From contig NC_052613.1 in the NCBI RefSeq assembly GCF_016545825.1, forward strand, positions 56,432,833 through 56,496,832: a DNA stretch of 64,000 nucleotides, given 5' to 3'. Numbering within the stretch: the stretch's first letter is position 1; every line of letters starts with the position of its first letter. Both the position numbers and the translations under genes were made by a program. The notes below the pieces were generated by a model. It was not told the origin of the DNA and did no database searches. It saw only the letters and a program-made list of their open reading frames with translations. Of this stretch, positions 12,517 to 25,300 are shown piece after piece. The stretch is from Eucalyptus grandis (lineage: Eukaryota > Streptophyta > Magnoliopsida > Myrtales > Myrtaceae).

Positions 12517-13714
12517 TTACGAGTCTGCTACAGACTTTAACAACCCCCATTCTGCCATCCTTAAACTGGCCATTTCCACAGCTGACTTACGACTAAGAGC
12601 ATCCGCTACTCTTTTTGCTTTCCCTAGATGATATATTATCTCACAATCATAATCCTTTAACAACTCCATCCACCTCCTTTGTCTCATGTTCAACTCCTTT
12701 TGTGAGAACAGATACTTCAAGCTCTTATGATCCATATAAATTTCAAACTTTTCCCCATACAAATAGTGTCTCCATATCTTTAAGGCAAACACTATAACTG
12801 CTAGTTCTAAATCATGCGTCGGGTAATTCAGTTCATGGGGTTTCAATTGTCTAGATGCATAGGCTACGACCTTGCTATGTTGCATCAAAACACATCCCAG
12901 TCCTTTGTGAGATGCATCACTATACACTATAAAACCATCAGGTTCAGTCGGTATAGTTAGAATTGGAGCCGAGGTCAATTTCCTTTTAAGCTCCTGGAAA
13001 CTCCTTTCACATTCCCCATTCCATTCAAATTTCACATTCTTTCGGGTCAACTTGGTTAAAGGTCCTGCCAGCCTTGAAAATCCTTCAATGAACGTCCTAT
13101 AATAACCAGCCAGTCCTAAGAAACTTCGTATTTCAGTAGGTGTCGTCGGTCTCGGCCAATTTATTACCATCTCAACTTTAGTCGGGTCTCTTTGCAATTC
13201 CTTCTCCTGATACCACATGCCCTAAAAATATTATCTGGTCCAACCAGAACTCACACTTACTAAACTTGGCATACAACTTATGCTCTCTCAAGGTCTGCAA
13301 AACTATCTTCAAATGTTGCTCATGCTCTTTAGGCCCTTTTGAATATACCAGAATATCATCAATAAAAACAATCACAAACTGGTCTAAATAAGGCTGAAAT
13401 ATTCTATTCATCAGATCCATAAATGTAGCCGGCGCGTTAATCAATCCAAATGGCATAACAAGGAACTCGTAGTGTCCATAACGAGTCCTAAAGGCAGTCT
13501 TAGGAATGTCCTCCTTCTTAATTCTCAACTGATGGTATCCCAACCTTAAGTCAATCTTAGAGAAGACCGAACTTCCCTGGAGTTGGTCAAATAGGTCATC
13601 AATCCTAGGAAAAGGATACTTATTTTTAATGGTCACCTGGTTCAGCTGCCTATAGTCAATGCACAAGCGCATCGATCCATCTTTCTTTTCACAAGCAAGA
13701 CCGGTGCACCCCAA
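12517..13714 (-). pseudogene. reverse transcriptase and RNase H, Ty3/gypsy (frameshifted)
   Basis: The enzyme copies element RNA into DNA and degrades the RNA strand. RT lies in 13714-13178: [47 protein letters not shown] and the catalytic FIDDILVYS are all visible. A frame change near 13200 leads to RNase H in 13218-12517, with [16 protein letters not shown] linking to [35 protein letters not shown] and DALSRKS. The catalytic residues are largely preserved, so decay is moderate. It follows the gag-protease frame and precedes integrase, the normal gypsy order. Confidence 0.92.
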
Positions 13715-14850
13715 GGTGAAGCACTTGGTCTAATGAATCCCTTGTCAAGCAACTCCTGCAGTTGCACTTTCAACTCCTTCAATTCAACTAAGGCCATCCT
13801 ATATGGGGCTTTTATATTGGTTCATTCGTGCATTAATTCAATTTCAAATTCAATCTCCCGCTCTAGCGGCAATCCAAGCAATTCCTCAGGGAATACATCT
13901 TGAAATTCGTTAACTACACGAACTTCCTCAAGTTTAGGTTCCTTCTTTGCAAAATCTTTAACTATGGCCAGGTATCCTTGACATCCTTTGTCAAGTAACC
14001 TACAGGCTTCTACTGCCGAAATAAGTGCTACAGGAAGATGGGTCTGACCTCCTAAAAATTCACAACTAGACTGATCAGGTAAAACGAATTGAACCACTCT
14101 TCTGTAACAATCCATTCTAGCCCGATATTTACGAAGCCAATCCATTCCTATAATAACATCAAAATCATACATAGCCATTACAACCAAGTCTATTTCCATA
14201 TCTTTTCCTCCCATTGATATCTTACAATTTCCATATACCAGCGTAGACAATACCATATCCTTTAAAGGCGTGGAAACACAAAGAGGCGTCTCAAGAGGCA
14301 TAACTTCTATCTTATTCAAACGTCTATATCTTTCAGACACAAATGAATGCGTTGCACCCGTATCAAACAATGCATATGCCTTTTCATTATTGATAAGGAT
14401 CGTACCTGAGATAACATTCTTGGAAGCTTCCGCTTCCTCTTGGGTGACCGCATACGCCCTTCCTTGTGCTGGTGGCCTCTGAGGATTTCCTTGTGGGTTT
14501 GATCTAACAGCACTTTGATATCCCTGTTGCACCGAGCCAACACTCACTTGCGACCTCTCTTGTGGGCAACTTCTCCTAAGATGACCCACTTGTCCACAAC
14601 CAAAACATTTCAGTCGTCCAGGGCAAGGTCCTGGGCCATGTCGCCCATTACACTTTTGACAAACACCAGGCTGATAGGGCGCTTTCCCTATATTCAGACC
14701 ACTTCTTGCTCCCCCAAAATTTCCAAAATTACCCTTCTTCTTCACATTCCAAGTTTGACCTTGTACCTTATTGTGTGGAACTCTATTGGGCATGTGCTTT
14801 TCACGAAATTGCTATCTTATTGTCTTGTCTAGCACATGTCTTAATTTCAT
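13715..14850 (-). pseudogene. gag C-terminus and aspartic protease, Ty3/gypsy (5'-truncated)
   Basis: The open frame 14793-13822 begins with basic residues, then a zinc knuckle pair (CQKCNGRHGPGPC and CFGCGQVGHLRRSC), then protease with the catalytic AYALFDTGATHSFVS and the downstream VIIGMDWLRKY, ending in the linker to RT (ELLGLPLEREIEFEIELMHE). The capsid half of gag and the whole 5' LTR are missing: similarity stops near 14850, where plus-strand LTR sequence begins. In-frame coding can be followed upstream of the Met at 14793 across one TAG. Confidence 0.88.
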
Positions 14851-15434
14851 GATTTTTGAGAAGCATATGGATATTTAATTTAAATATTTTCTAAAAATGG
14901 TATTTGCTGGAATTTTGTATGGATTGGATGATGATGTCTTGATGCATGCATGAAAATGAACTGAGATACATGTATAGATCGAAGGATGAAAGTGATTTTG
15001 TCTACCATTACATCATGTGCCATGTTGAGTTGAGACCTAAGTTGGTGAACATGAATAATGATAAATGAGGAAACTGTTTGTGGCGGATGATAATGCCCTG
15101 GGAGTATTAGGATGCCCGGGATGGGGGGTGCCGGATGCCCGGAATGTATAGAGATACATGGCCGGATGGCCTCGGGAGTTTCGAGATGCCCGGAATGGTT
15201 GGGTGCCGGAAGCCTTGGAGGTCTTTGCCCGAGGGGATGCCTCGTGATGCCGGTTGGGATGCGAGATGCTCGGAATGTGGGGTCGGATGCCCGGTGGCCT
15301 TAAATGGCTGAATTTGGAGGTTTTAAGCGATGCCGAGGATGGGATGCAAGTGTAAAGTATGGGATGAAATTGATGATCTCGAGTAAGAGTGATGTGGTGA
15401 TCGAATTGAAAGTTAAAAGTGGAAATTGAATCAT

Positions 15435-15630
15435 GCATATATGATATGATATGATGATGATCACTTATGGCATGATGATATGCATATATGATATGATATG
15501 ATGATGATCACTTATGGCATGATGATATGCATGTATGATATGATATGATATGATGATGATCACTTATGGCATGATGATATGCATATATGATATGATGATG
15601 TCATGAGGACGATGATATGGGTATGACATG
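15435..15630 (+). repeat. ATG-rich minisatellite inside family-A LTR
   Basis: Units start at 15435, 15482, 15529 and 15581 (spacing 47, 47, 52 bp), each with 'gatgatcacttatggcatg'. It is followed by looser 'gatgatgatgacat' repeats to about 15930. This is the plus-strand counterpart of the CAT-rich repeats in the other family-A LTRs. Confidence 0.9.
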
Positions 15631-16157
15631 ATGATGATGACGTATGATATGATATGTTGATGACATGATGATGATGACATGTGTATGATATGATGATGTC
15701 ATGATGATGATGGTATGGGTATGACATGATGATGATGACATGTGTATGATATGATGATGTCATGATGACGATGATATGGGTATGACATGATGATGATGAC
15801 GTATGATATGATATGATGATGACATGATGATGATGATATGTCTATGACATAATGATGATATGCATGTATGATATGATGATGACCTATGATATGATGATAC
15901 ATGTGTATGACATGATGATGGCGACCTATGACATGACGACATGTATGTGTTATGATTGTGATGAAGATGTGTGATGGTATATGCATGGCTTCAAGGTAAG
16001 TGATGCCTGTCTTCAAGGTAAGTGATGCCTGGAATGCATGTATGACATGTATTATGCTATGATTGTATTGTTTGATGCTTTGAGTGGTTATCGGATCTTT
16101 TACCTGCTAAGTGGCTGTACTCACCCCTTTTGGGGACCAACATTTCATATTAGTAGG

Positions 16158-16409
16158 ATGCCGCTCCCTACTGTCACGAGGGGCGTGTTTTACGGTCTAC
16201 CTTCTGATGTAGAGGTCGAGTGCGAGGAGTTTCATTGTCCTTCCGTTCTCGGACTGATGTATATTCGAGTGCACTGTTTAGTTATGTACGATGTGGGCCT
16301 GGCTGGGGGCCCTGTTGTCCAGGAGTTCATATCCGTCCATGTTCGCCGAGATGGAGTGATGCGTGGGATGTTGCCACCGCCACCGCTTGATGCACCGGGA
16401 TGGGTGTGA
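16158..16409 (+). CDS. LTR-borne conserved ORF, family A (intact, function unknown)
   Basis: 84 codons including the stop, from MPLPTVTRG to LDAPGWV. Conserved blocks: FYGLPSDVEVEC, VMYDVGLAGGP, EF.SVHVRRDG, RGMLPPPP and the PGWV terminus. There is no signal peptide, membrane segment or known domain. The Met was chosen because the same position is Met in all four family-A copies. The open frame extends upstream to 16038, but that part crosses a predicted intron: GTAAGT donors at 15996 and 16018, with the usual TTTCAG acceptor mutated to TTTCAT and an alternative AG at 16155-16156. Compared with the copy at 55587, 29 codons differ only synonymously and 15 change the amino acid. Confidence 0.7.
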   Translation: MPLPTVTRGVFYGLPSDVEVECEEFHCPSVLGLMYIRVHCLVMYDVGLAGGPVVQEFISVHVRRDGVMRGMLPPPPLDAPGWV

Positions 16410-19289
16410 GGGCCCGTACGTGATGAGTAGTTGTTGAAACTTTTTGGGATGTTTAGCCGATGCTAGTGATGGGGGATCTTGCACATTAGTCATAGTGGGT
16501 CGAGTGTTTCTTTTTGAGGCTATGGCCGAGTGTGGCTATAAGTCCTGGTATTACCTTTTGATGTACCGACCCAAGGAAACCCATCTTGAAAATATGTAAA
16601 TAAAGTGTCATGGCTTTGTCTTTATTATGATGTTTAGTGGTGTGCAATTGTATCATGGTTGATGGAGGGGGAGATGGTGACGTTATATTTTGCTTCCGCT
16701 AAATGAGTTGCGGTTGGACCATTTTCAAAAAAAAAATGTGTCTATGATTTACGACGCTTCTTCTAAGAGATGTAATTAGGTGTAACATTTGGTGCCTATG
16801 GCGACCTACGAGGGGTTCGGGGTGCCACAACCAGTATTGCATCCCACATTTTATCACTCTCACCCAATCCAGGCATCGTGAGAAAACCTCCGGCACACAC
16901 CACCGAGCATCCGGCACCCCCACATTCCGGGCATCTCGCATCCCAACTGGCATCACGAGGCATTCCCCGGGCACAAACCTCCGAGGCTTCTGGCACCCAA
17001 CCATTCCAGGCATCTCGAAACTCCCGAGGACATCTGAGCATGTATCACAATACAACTGGGCATCCGACAGCCCCTATCCCGGGCATCCTGACACTCCTAG
17101 GGCATTATCGACCCACCTCCAACAGTTTTCTCATTCATCATAATTCATATTCATCAATTTATGTCTCACAATCAACATGGCACATGATGTAATGGCAACA
17201 AAATCAAATTCAACATTTGATTCTATATGCAATGCCAAATATCATCACATGCTCAGCAAGATTCAATCGCCTCTATCAATATAATTCATGGGGCTCATCC
17301 AAAACAGAATAATCATAAATTTCAGCAGTTGAAATTCGCACAATCCAGCTTGCATAGTTTTAGAAAATATTTCCATTAAATACCAAAATGGTCTTTAAAA
17401 ATTATGAAATTTGAATATGTGGTAGTCAAGACATAATGGCAGATATTTCATACGGGACACTGCACCAAAAGACCCTCATACAATTTGTTATAGATCACGC
17501 ATCACAGCATTTCTATTCTATCAATACAGCTTGCACAGTTTTTGAAACATTTTTGGTTAAATAGGAAAATGAACTTCTAAAAATATGAAATTTGAGTATG
17601 TTTCAGGGAAGACATACAGAAGAGACTTCGTGAAGAACACTTTTCCTTAAGAGCTTCATACAAAATGATATGACCCATGCATTGAAACTGACTAAACCCG
17701 AACGCGTCAGATTACTCGTTTTTTGAAATATTTCCGATTAAATACTCTAATGACCTCCAAAAATTATGAAATTTTAATATGGGGTATTCAAGACCCTAAA
17801 ATATATTTTTCATGAAGATATCGAAGTAAGATTCGTCCTAGATAATTAATTATGGACGGTTGAAGCCCCTGTTCCTAGTACCGAACATTCCAGGTTTAGC
17901 CGTCTCCGAAAATCATGATTTCACCTACTTATATTCCATATTTTCCTCTGAATTTTTGATATGTTTTGCTTCAAGAGGTCTAATACAACTTTCATTAAGG
18001 GATCAAGGTGAGATTTTCAAAGAAAAGTCACTTTATAGTCCATGAAGTCACTGGAGTTCAGTGCAACATTTCCAGATCTAATGTCTTCAAAAGAAAAATC
18101 GTTTCACTAGGATATACTTGTTATTTTTACCTCAAATTTGAGTATGTAAGTCTTCAAGATGTTCTCTACAACTTTCGTGAAGGGGTAAAAGTGAAATTTT
18201 TAGTAAAAAGTTACATGCAACACACAAAATCACCAAGAGGTCAACAAAACAGCTTCAGATCTAACATTTTCGTAGAGGGAGGGTTTCACCCCTCAAAACT
18301 CATCCATTTTGCCTCAAATTTTATTATGTAATACTTTAAGATGTTGTCTACAACTTTCATGAAGAAGTCAAAGCCAAAATCAGACTCAAAAATCGCATGC
18401 AAGCCACTACAACATTCTGGGTCAGACTGTTTACTCGAGAACAGTTTACTATTTCAAAACAACACTCTTGAAACTTCGGTTTTTCACGCCCTAGACATCC
18501 GAAATTCATCACCATTCAATAACACATTCTAGACACAACATGCAAGAGTAGATCAAAGGATCTAACTTGCCTCTAAATCGAGCTAGGGTGAGCACGGACG
18601 GCAACTGGACGCGGCGACGAACGACAGACGCACGGCGGACGGTTGACGGGCAGCTCTCCTTCTTTCCTCTCTTCCTTTCTCTCTCGATTTCTCTCGGTAA
18701 CTCTCTCTCTCTCTCCCTCTTCGGACGAACCCCTCACTCTCTCGCTTAAGCCAGCCATCATCCCCTAATTTCTTCTCCTCAATCATTAGCTATGATTAGG
18801 CATGCATGAAGGACACTTGGCACACTTCAATGGACAAGTGGAGGAGGGCATGCAACCGGCCTCTTCCCCTCCCCTCTTCGTGTGGTCGACAGCCCTTCGT
18901 GGGCTCTATGGGCCGGCCAACTTGGCCCATCTTAGGCCCATCCCTCTTGGGCCCTAAGACCCAAGTTTAATTAACCTAAAATTTACCCTTTTTAAAACTA
19001 ATTAAATCCCTATTTAATTAAAATACTAAATTGCAAATTAAGATAACTATATACTTGAAATTATAAATCCATAAGTTCCCATTTATCATACATATGGCCA
19101 AAGATAAAACTTCCTTTCCAAAATTCATCCATTAAAGACTTGGCCATACATCTTATCGCAAATCATGGATTAGAAGGCTACAAATTACAATATCAGTACT
19201 TCCATCACCTATCCATGGTTCATGGCATATTCAGGGTTTTTTATGAAATTCTAGGATGCCACATCCTTACTCCAGTTAGTACAATTTAA

Positions 19290-19410
19290 ACACTCAATGT
19301 TGCTCTCACAAGCTGACATACAATGCTCACACAAGATGACAATGATGCTCACACAAGCTGATAACAATGTTCACACAAGCTGACAACAATGCTCACACAA
19401 GTTGCTATGG
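19290..19410 (-). repeat. CAGCTTGTG-type minisatellite in family-B LTR
   Basis: About five copies of 'tgctcacacaagctgac' spaced 20-30 bp. The same motif forms longer arrays at 30070-30500 and 50683-50885 in other family-B LTRs. Confidence 0.8.
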
Positions 19411-21338
19411 TACTTAAAAATCACTTTCGGTATCAAAACCCAACACCCAGTATTTTCTGATTAAAATACCTACATTTCACAATCATCACTCAATTTCACA
19501 AAATAGCATTGAATTATAGAAACTAAACATACCACTTTGCGATCGAGTATGAAATTCTAACAACCGGCCATCCCGACATAATTTTATTTAAATATAAAAT
19601 AATATAATTAAATAATATTTAATTTAAATAATTAATTAATTGAATAAATAATTAATTAAAAGTCTAATCATGCTTACACTAATCTAATTGCATAATTAGA
19701 CTAATTAATCCATCCACTAAACTAATCATTCATTAATCTGATTAATATTTAACTAACTTAATCTAACCACCTAAACTATGCTTAGCATAATCTAAACACC
19801 CCTTAAGTATAATTAACTCTCTAAGCAGAGTTTGGTGAGTAAACTCACCAGTTTAGTGTTCTGGTGAGTCCATGGTGACGGCAATGCCAAGGCAGGCGAT
19901 AAACCTCTAAGCAGCGACACCAACCAAGGCCCGGAAGGGACCTAAAATGGGCCACGAAGTCCAAAACTCCTTGCTGTCTTTGGCTACTGATCTTGAGCAA
20001 CAAGGACCAGTCGAAGGGGCTGGATGGTGCGAAAAAAGCAAGGCGGGAGGCTAGGTGAACATGTGGGGCTATGGCGGACAACGGCGGAGCTAGACGAGTA
20101 GCTAGACGCATTCAGTGACCTGCGACGATGGTCCAGGGGAGTCGGGATAGTGGCTGGACTTGTGGAGACGTGAACTGGAGGTGCATATGCTCACGGTGGT
20201 GCGACGGCGAGCGATGGGCGCGGCAAGGGGCTCCAGTGGCCTAGGCGATGGTCAACGGTTCAAGGGAGGGGCTACTTGGTTTCTCTGGTTCTTTAGAGCT
20301 CAAAATGGACAACAACAATGGGGAAAGCAAGCTGCAAGGAGGGAGAAGGGTCTGCTGAAGCAAGGGGGACCCCAAAGGCCTCTCAAGCCTTCAACACTTG
20401 GCTATTTCACTCATTACATGCCCCCACCAGCCATCAGCCCTATCCTCAGCCATTTGGCAACCCACAAGCTTCCTTAGCAAGCCATTGAAGAGGTCCAAAT
20501 GTTGTCTCCCCCATGGCCTACGATTTTGTGACATTTCCCTTCAATTCCAATCAATTCTCACTCAAATGGGCTCAAATCATAGCCTATAAGTTCAGCCAAT
20601 GTGCCATTGTCCATCTCAACATTTTCCTCATCAATTGGACCAACTTGAATCCCAAAAATGCGACAAAAAATGAGCCTCTGATTTTCCCGGTCCAAAATAA
20701 CCTTACTTTGAATTTTCATCGAAAATTTCGGTTTGCAGAAAAATCTTCGGATGATGAGTTGACATTTCTAAAATAAAGTGGGACATGACAAAATTTTCAA
20801 TTTCTGAAATCGGGTTTAAATTCGTGGTTAATTTCAATCTGGCGCAATTTGAGCTCTGCCTAATCTACTGGGTAGCTTTTAGGAATTTTAGTGCAATTGA
20901 CCCGTGGTTGATTATTTTCAAGCCACAGCATATATCTTCGACACATTGGTGACTCTTGGTTGTCGTGAAAATCTCGAGATTTCAAATATGGATAGAGGGT
21001 ACCCAAAACGGCAGAAAAACCGGTCTAGTGACGATCGGCGAAAATATTGCAATCAGGTGGAATCAACCACACTCTAATCACATATCTTAGTCTAATCGAC
21101 CTATCTCTGATCTTTGATCGATTTTGACAATGTCGTAATGATCCTTCCAGACTAGCACGGTTGAGCAGTCGATTCCTGGTCGAATTCTCAAGTCTATTGT
21201 ATTTAGATTTCTTAACGGCTTCACCTGATAGACTAATTATCTCGTGAGTGATCAACTCAGACAATAGAACTATAGGCGCGTCGATGAAAAGCCCGACTTA
21301 TTCAATTGAAAATATAATCAGAAATTCGGGATGTCATG

Positions 21339-22395
21339 ATAACAATGTTGAAAGGGCAGCGATTACAGTCAGAGGAAAATGGCAGTCCACGGTGGCAGAA
21401 TACTCTAGAAACTACTAGGGACAGGACAGTTGTTCCTAATAGTAGCCTTTATGGACGACATTGTAAGCCGCCCCTTATAGTCTAGCAGTGGGCTTCACAA
21501 AGCAGTTGCCAAATCCCCTTAGCAACAAGCTTATAGGCAACAACAGGGCAGCAGGCCCTCAGCCGTCGCTGTTATAGATCAAGAATGGATGTGAGTTCTC
21601 TTGTTGTGATGTGTAGCACAACCACCTACTTCGTTTCATGTGGTTATTATAATTTTATGCGAGATTAAATTAAGTAAATCTTCCGCATATCTTGACGTAG
21701 TAATTATCCACTAAGGGATTGTTTCTGTGTGGAAAGTAGGGAAATATAAAATCAAAGAATAACCCAGGCAACTTGATATCAAATGCATTCGTTGAAGTAA
21801 TACAAAGTTCAAGCAGGCCAAAGGACCAAATAAGGGAACTTTTCCTTGAAGCCGTGAACGGATAATTCTTCAGTTTCATTACGCAATTGATGAAAAAAAA
21901 AAATATTGATTCGATGTGAACACAGTGCGATAAAGTTATTTCTAAGGGAAGCAAACCAGAAGCCATTCTCCAAAGGAACATTTCATCACTTCATCTATGA
22001 AGAGTTTTCCCCGTTAGCTTCCAGATCGTCCGACTGTGCAGGCATTTTACTCCTAACTATATCAACCACAGGAGTCACGAGCCAGATTTAATGAGCTCGG
22101 AGTTGGATGAGAAGGAGTATGAATTTTCTTTATTTTTCTCGCCCTTCTGGGTATAAAGCGAGCACTTTGTTTAGGGACATCCCACTGAAAGCCATCCTGA
22201 GGGAACAACAACGTCGATGTCAATGTTGCCACACCCTGTAAATACCTGCATCCAAGGATGTGTTTAAACTTTTCACCAATCTGTCCATGTCCCCTAATTG
22301 AATCATGTATCAAAAAATAATTTGAAGGTTACTCATGTAAATACTGGGAAATAATGATCTCCATACCTACAGAAGGAAAAGTGGAGAATTCATAA
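21339..22395. other. region between family-B LTR and resistance gene; nothing recognised
   Basis: About 1.06 kb with no recognisable protein or repeat family. The part next to 22395 would contain the 3' untranslated region of the minus-strand resistance gene. Short open frames in both directions show no familiar motif. Confidence 0.4.
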
Positions 22396-25300
22396 TCATA
22401 AGTGGCGTTCATAGTATTCGAGCTTGTGAGTTATGTGTGGGATATGAGCAATCTTGTACCAGTCCTCGCCTGCATCTTTTTTACACCTCTCTTCCAAATT
22501 TTGGCAACCTGCGATTTTTAGGTGACTAAGGGACGCAAGACTTTGCATTCCTTCAGGTAATGATGCCAACAAGGGGCACCGGATTATTTCAAGTTGTTGA
22601 AGTGATTGAAGGGCCTCAATATGCTCTGGCAAAACCTTCAATTTTAAACATTTTTTAATAGAAAGATGCTCGAGATTTTTGACTTGTAGAAGCCACCATG
22701 GGAGAGATGCTAGTTTGGGAACACCAAGGATGTCCACAAACCGGAGACTCTCAAGTCCTTGTGAATCTTTGACGTTGTCGCTTTCACCTTTGGATAAATC
22801 CAGCTCCTCACAATTGGAAAAAGAAAGATGCACAAGGTTTGACAGATGATGCACACCTGAGAGGGAAGTTAACCGAGGACAGTCACTGATGCCAAGACGT
22901 TCAAGTGAAGTGAGACTCTGCAATGGCAAACATTCTAGAAACTCCATTTTCGAGATATCCAGATTCTTCAACTTGTTATGGCCAAATATCTGATTTATCA
23001 ATTCTCGGTTGACCTCCCTCAAATTCAACTCCTCAAGATGTGGAGTTTGTGGCATGGCTTTCAAGTTTTCACAGTAACGGATCTCTAATTTCAACAGACT
23101 AGGAAATAATGTTGTTGAAGTGGACGAATGGCCTGACTCAATGTATTTCACTTCAGGAAGCCTCCAAATCTCTAAAGACTTGAGGTGAGGTAGCTGGCCT
23201 AGTTGAGGGAGATGTTTACATTTTCCGCATCTTAGCAAGCGTACCTCAACTAAATTTGGCAAGGAAACGACAAGGCTTCCCATCATCCAATTTGGAAAGC
23301 TCTTACCTTCGTATCCGTCGATTGTCAACTTCTGCAGATTTGAGTTCGGCATCAGTTTATCTAATAGATCTTTATCTGTATCGCCAATTGCTGCATCATC
23401 AGTATCGAGATAGCTCCATTTAAGTATCAAAGATTCCAGAAAACGCTTCCCTTTCAAGTTCGCCGCCATGGATTCTGCTATTGCATCTTGTGAGTGTCCC
23501 AAATTTTCAATGCTAAGGCTTTCCCGGATGTCATTAAGCCCATTTAGCTCCCCAAGTCCACAATACTTCTTAACAAGAGCTTTGCCTTTGGTAAAATGAA
23601 GCGTGTTAGCCTATGCAAAGAACTCAATTGCCCTAGTCCATGTGGCACATAACTCAGACTATAACAATAATCTATGTCTAGATTTTGAAGACTGACCAAC
23701 TTTTTTATACCACTTGGCAATTCTTCAAGGGCAGAGCAACCTTGGAGATTAAGTGTTTGCAAATTTTGAAATCTCGTAATGGAGTTAGGGAGCCTTTTAA
23801 GTGTATTATTGTGAGAGAGATCGAGATATGTGAGATGCTTCAACTTACAAATGGACCTTGGCACCTTCTTGACAATTGCGGCATGCAAATCTAAGATGCG
23901 CAACCTCTTAAAACTTTGAATGAGCTGGCATAGATCTACTTCACTTGTTGGTTTTCTTTGCTCCATTTCATGAGACGTAGGCACGGAAAGAAATGTTCTC
24001 AGTGAACGTGCTTTCAAGAGTAAGATTGGAAATTCACCCATCAAATTGGAAGTTAAACCATGTGATATATGACGAATTCTTTCAGGTATGTATTTTGGAT
24101 CATCCCTTGCCACCCAATACTCGAACCCAGCAACTACACAGGCTAGATCATGCATCAAAGCAGGAATCTTGCATGTCTCCTTGTTCATGAATGAATCTTT
24201 TTGAAAATCTTGGAAGAAGTTACCCCAAAGCAGGTCCATGAAATATTGATGACCAATGTCTTCTAAATGCCGATTTCCATTCGATTGTTGGATAAATCCT
24301 TCTGCCATCCAAAGATTGACCAAAGTCTGCTTCTTTATCTCGTAATCTTTGGGAAACAATGAACAAAACGCAAAACATTTTTTCAAATGTGAAGGAAGAT
24401 TGTCATAACTGAGCTTAAGAATTAATGTTATGCCGTCTTCCCTTTGAGACACTTTTGGGAGCTCATTTTCTTTGAATTGCGCCCATTCATGCTTACTTTT
24501 ATTAAAGAGTAAATTCCCAATAGTTCGAAGAGCTAATGGAACCCCATAGCACTTTCTAGCTATATCTTTAACAAGAGCTAGCATGTCAGGATCTTGTAAC
24601 TCCTCTTCTTTACAACAAGCCGCTTGCATTAGTAATTCTAGAGATGCACTTTCAGACAAGCCCTCTAGAAGATAAGCCGGAGCAGTGCCGGTGATGTCCG
24701 CAACCAAAGGATGGCGTGTAGTTATAAGGATCTTGCTTCCTCTAGCACCTCTCAACAATAAAGTTTTCAAGCTTAGCCATGTTTCTTGTTCTACATTCCA
24801 CAAATCATCTAAAACTAAGAGGTATCTCTTTCCATCAATCTGTCCCATCAGTTCACTAATCAACAATTCCATCACACCTTCGGTTGGTTCTTTCTGCTTT
24901 GCAGAAGCTACCATATCTTTCACTATTTTTTTCATATTAAAGTCAATAGAGACACAAACCCACATTTTCAAGTTAAACTGTTTACTAACCATCTCATCAT
25001 TATACACACATTGAGCGAGAGCCGTTTTTCCAACCCCCCCAATACCAACTATTGGAAGGATAGAAAGATTCTCTTGCACATTTGAATCCAATAAAAATTT
25101 TATGACTGTCTTCTTATCATCATCTCTCCCTATAATATCTAGCCTCATTGTAAACGAATGCGTCTCTTCTCTTTTCCTCCACTCTCTCTTGGGGCGCTCG
25201 TCCAAGTGGAATTCCTTATCATACACAATGGCTTTTAGTCTCTCCCTCACTCCTCTAAGTTTGTAGCTCATCTTCATTTTAAAAGCAAGCTGGTTTGAAC

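Larger units (their letters stand above)
6880..16829 (+). mobile_element. family-A LTR in plus orientation, nested and interrupted (6880-7239 and about 14860-16829)
   Basis: The left end TGTGGCATCC starts at 6880 and the right end GGTGCCACA stops at 16829, flanked by identical 5-bp duplications ACCAG (6875-6879 and 16830-16834). Only about 2.3 kb of the expected 3.5 kb LTR remains: the first 360 bp and the last about 1.97 kb. Between them sits a minus-strand family-A element (7240 to about 14850), and roughly 1.2 kb of this LTR was lost at the right junction. The retained right part carries an intact LTR-borne ORF (16158-16409) and a minisatellite. Confidence 0.88.
5737..19263 (-). mobile_element. 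solo family-A LTR, split by a nested insertion (5737-6879 and 16835-19263)
   Basis: On the minus strand it begins TGTGGCATCC (19263) and ends GATGCCACA (5737), with 5-bp target duplications TCCTT at 5732-5736 and 19264-19268. The two halves total 3572 bp, the normal family-A length, and there is no internal domain, so this is a solo LTR produced by LTR-LTR recombination. It is interrupted at 6879/6880 by another family-A insertion with its own duplication ACCAG. The lower half carries a frameshifted copy of the LTR-borne ORF and a CAT-rich minisatellite; the upper half carries the 'gggcatcc' block, AT-rich units and a GC-rich promoter-like stretch (about 18570-18740). Confidence 0.9.
5259..21338 (-). 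mobile_element. family-B 5' LTR, split by a nested insertion (5259-5736 and 19269-21338)
   Basis: The inner boundary TGTCACGCG at 5259 adjoins the primer binding site. The outer end near 21338 matches the family start (TGACATCC preceded by a mutated TG). The two halves total about 2.55 kb and join logically across a family-A insertion flanked by TCCTT at 5732-5736 and 19264-19268. It contains the family-B block of CAGCTTGTG-type minisatellite repeats (19300-19410) and a polypyrimidine/GC-rich stretch. The LTR-borne ORF of family B is deleted here: sequence jumps from the 'cctccaca' side directly to 'ctaccatctaagg' near 5590. Confidence 0.88.

Noticed and set aside
15435..15630. Spaced tandem repeats resembling a CRISPR array
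   Set aside because: Units are contiguous with no unique spacers, lie within LTRs, and the genome is eukaryotic.
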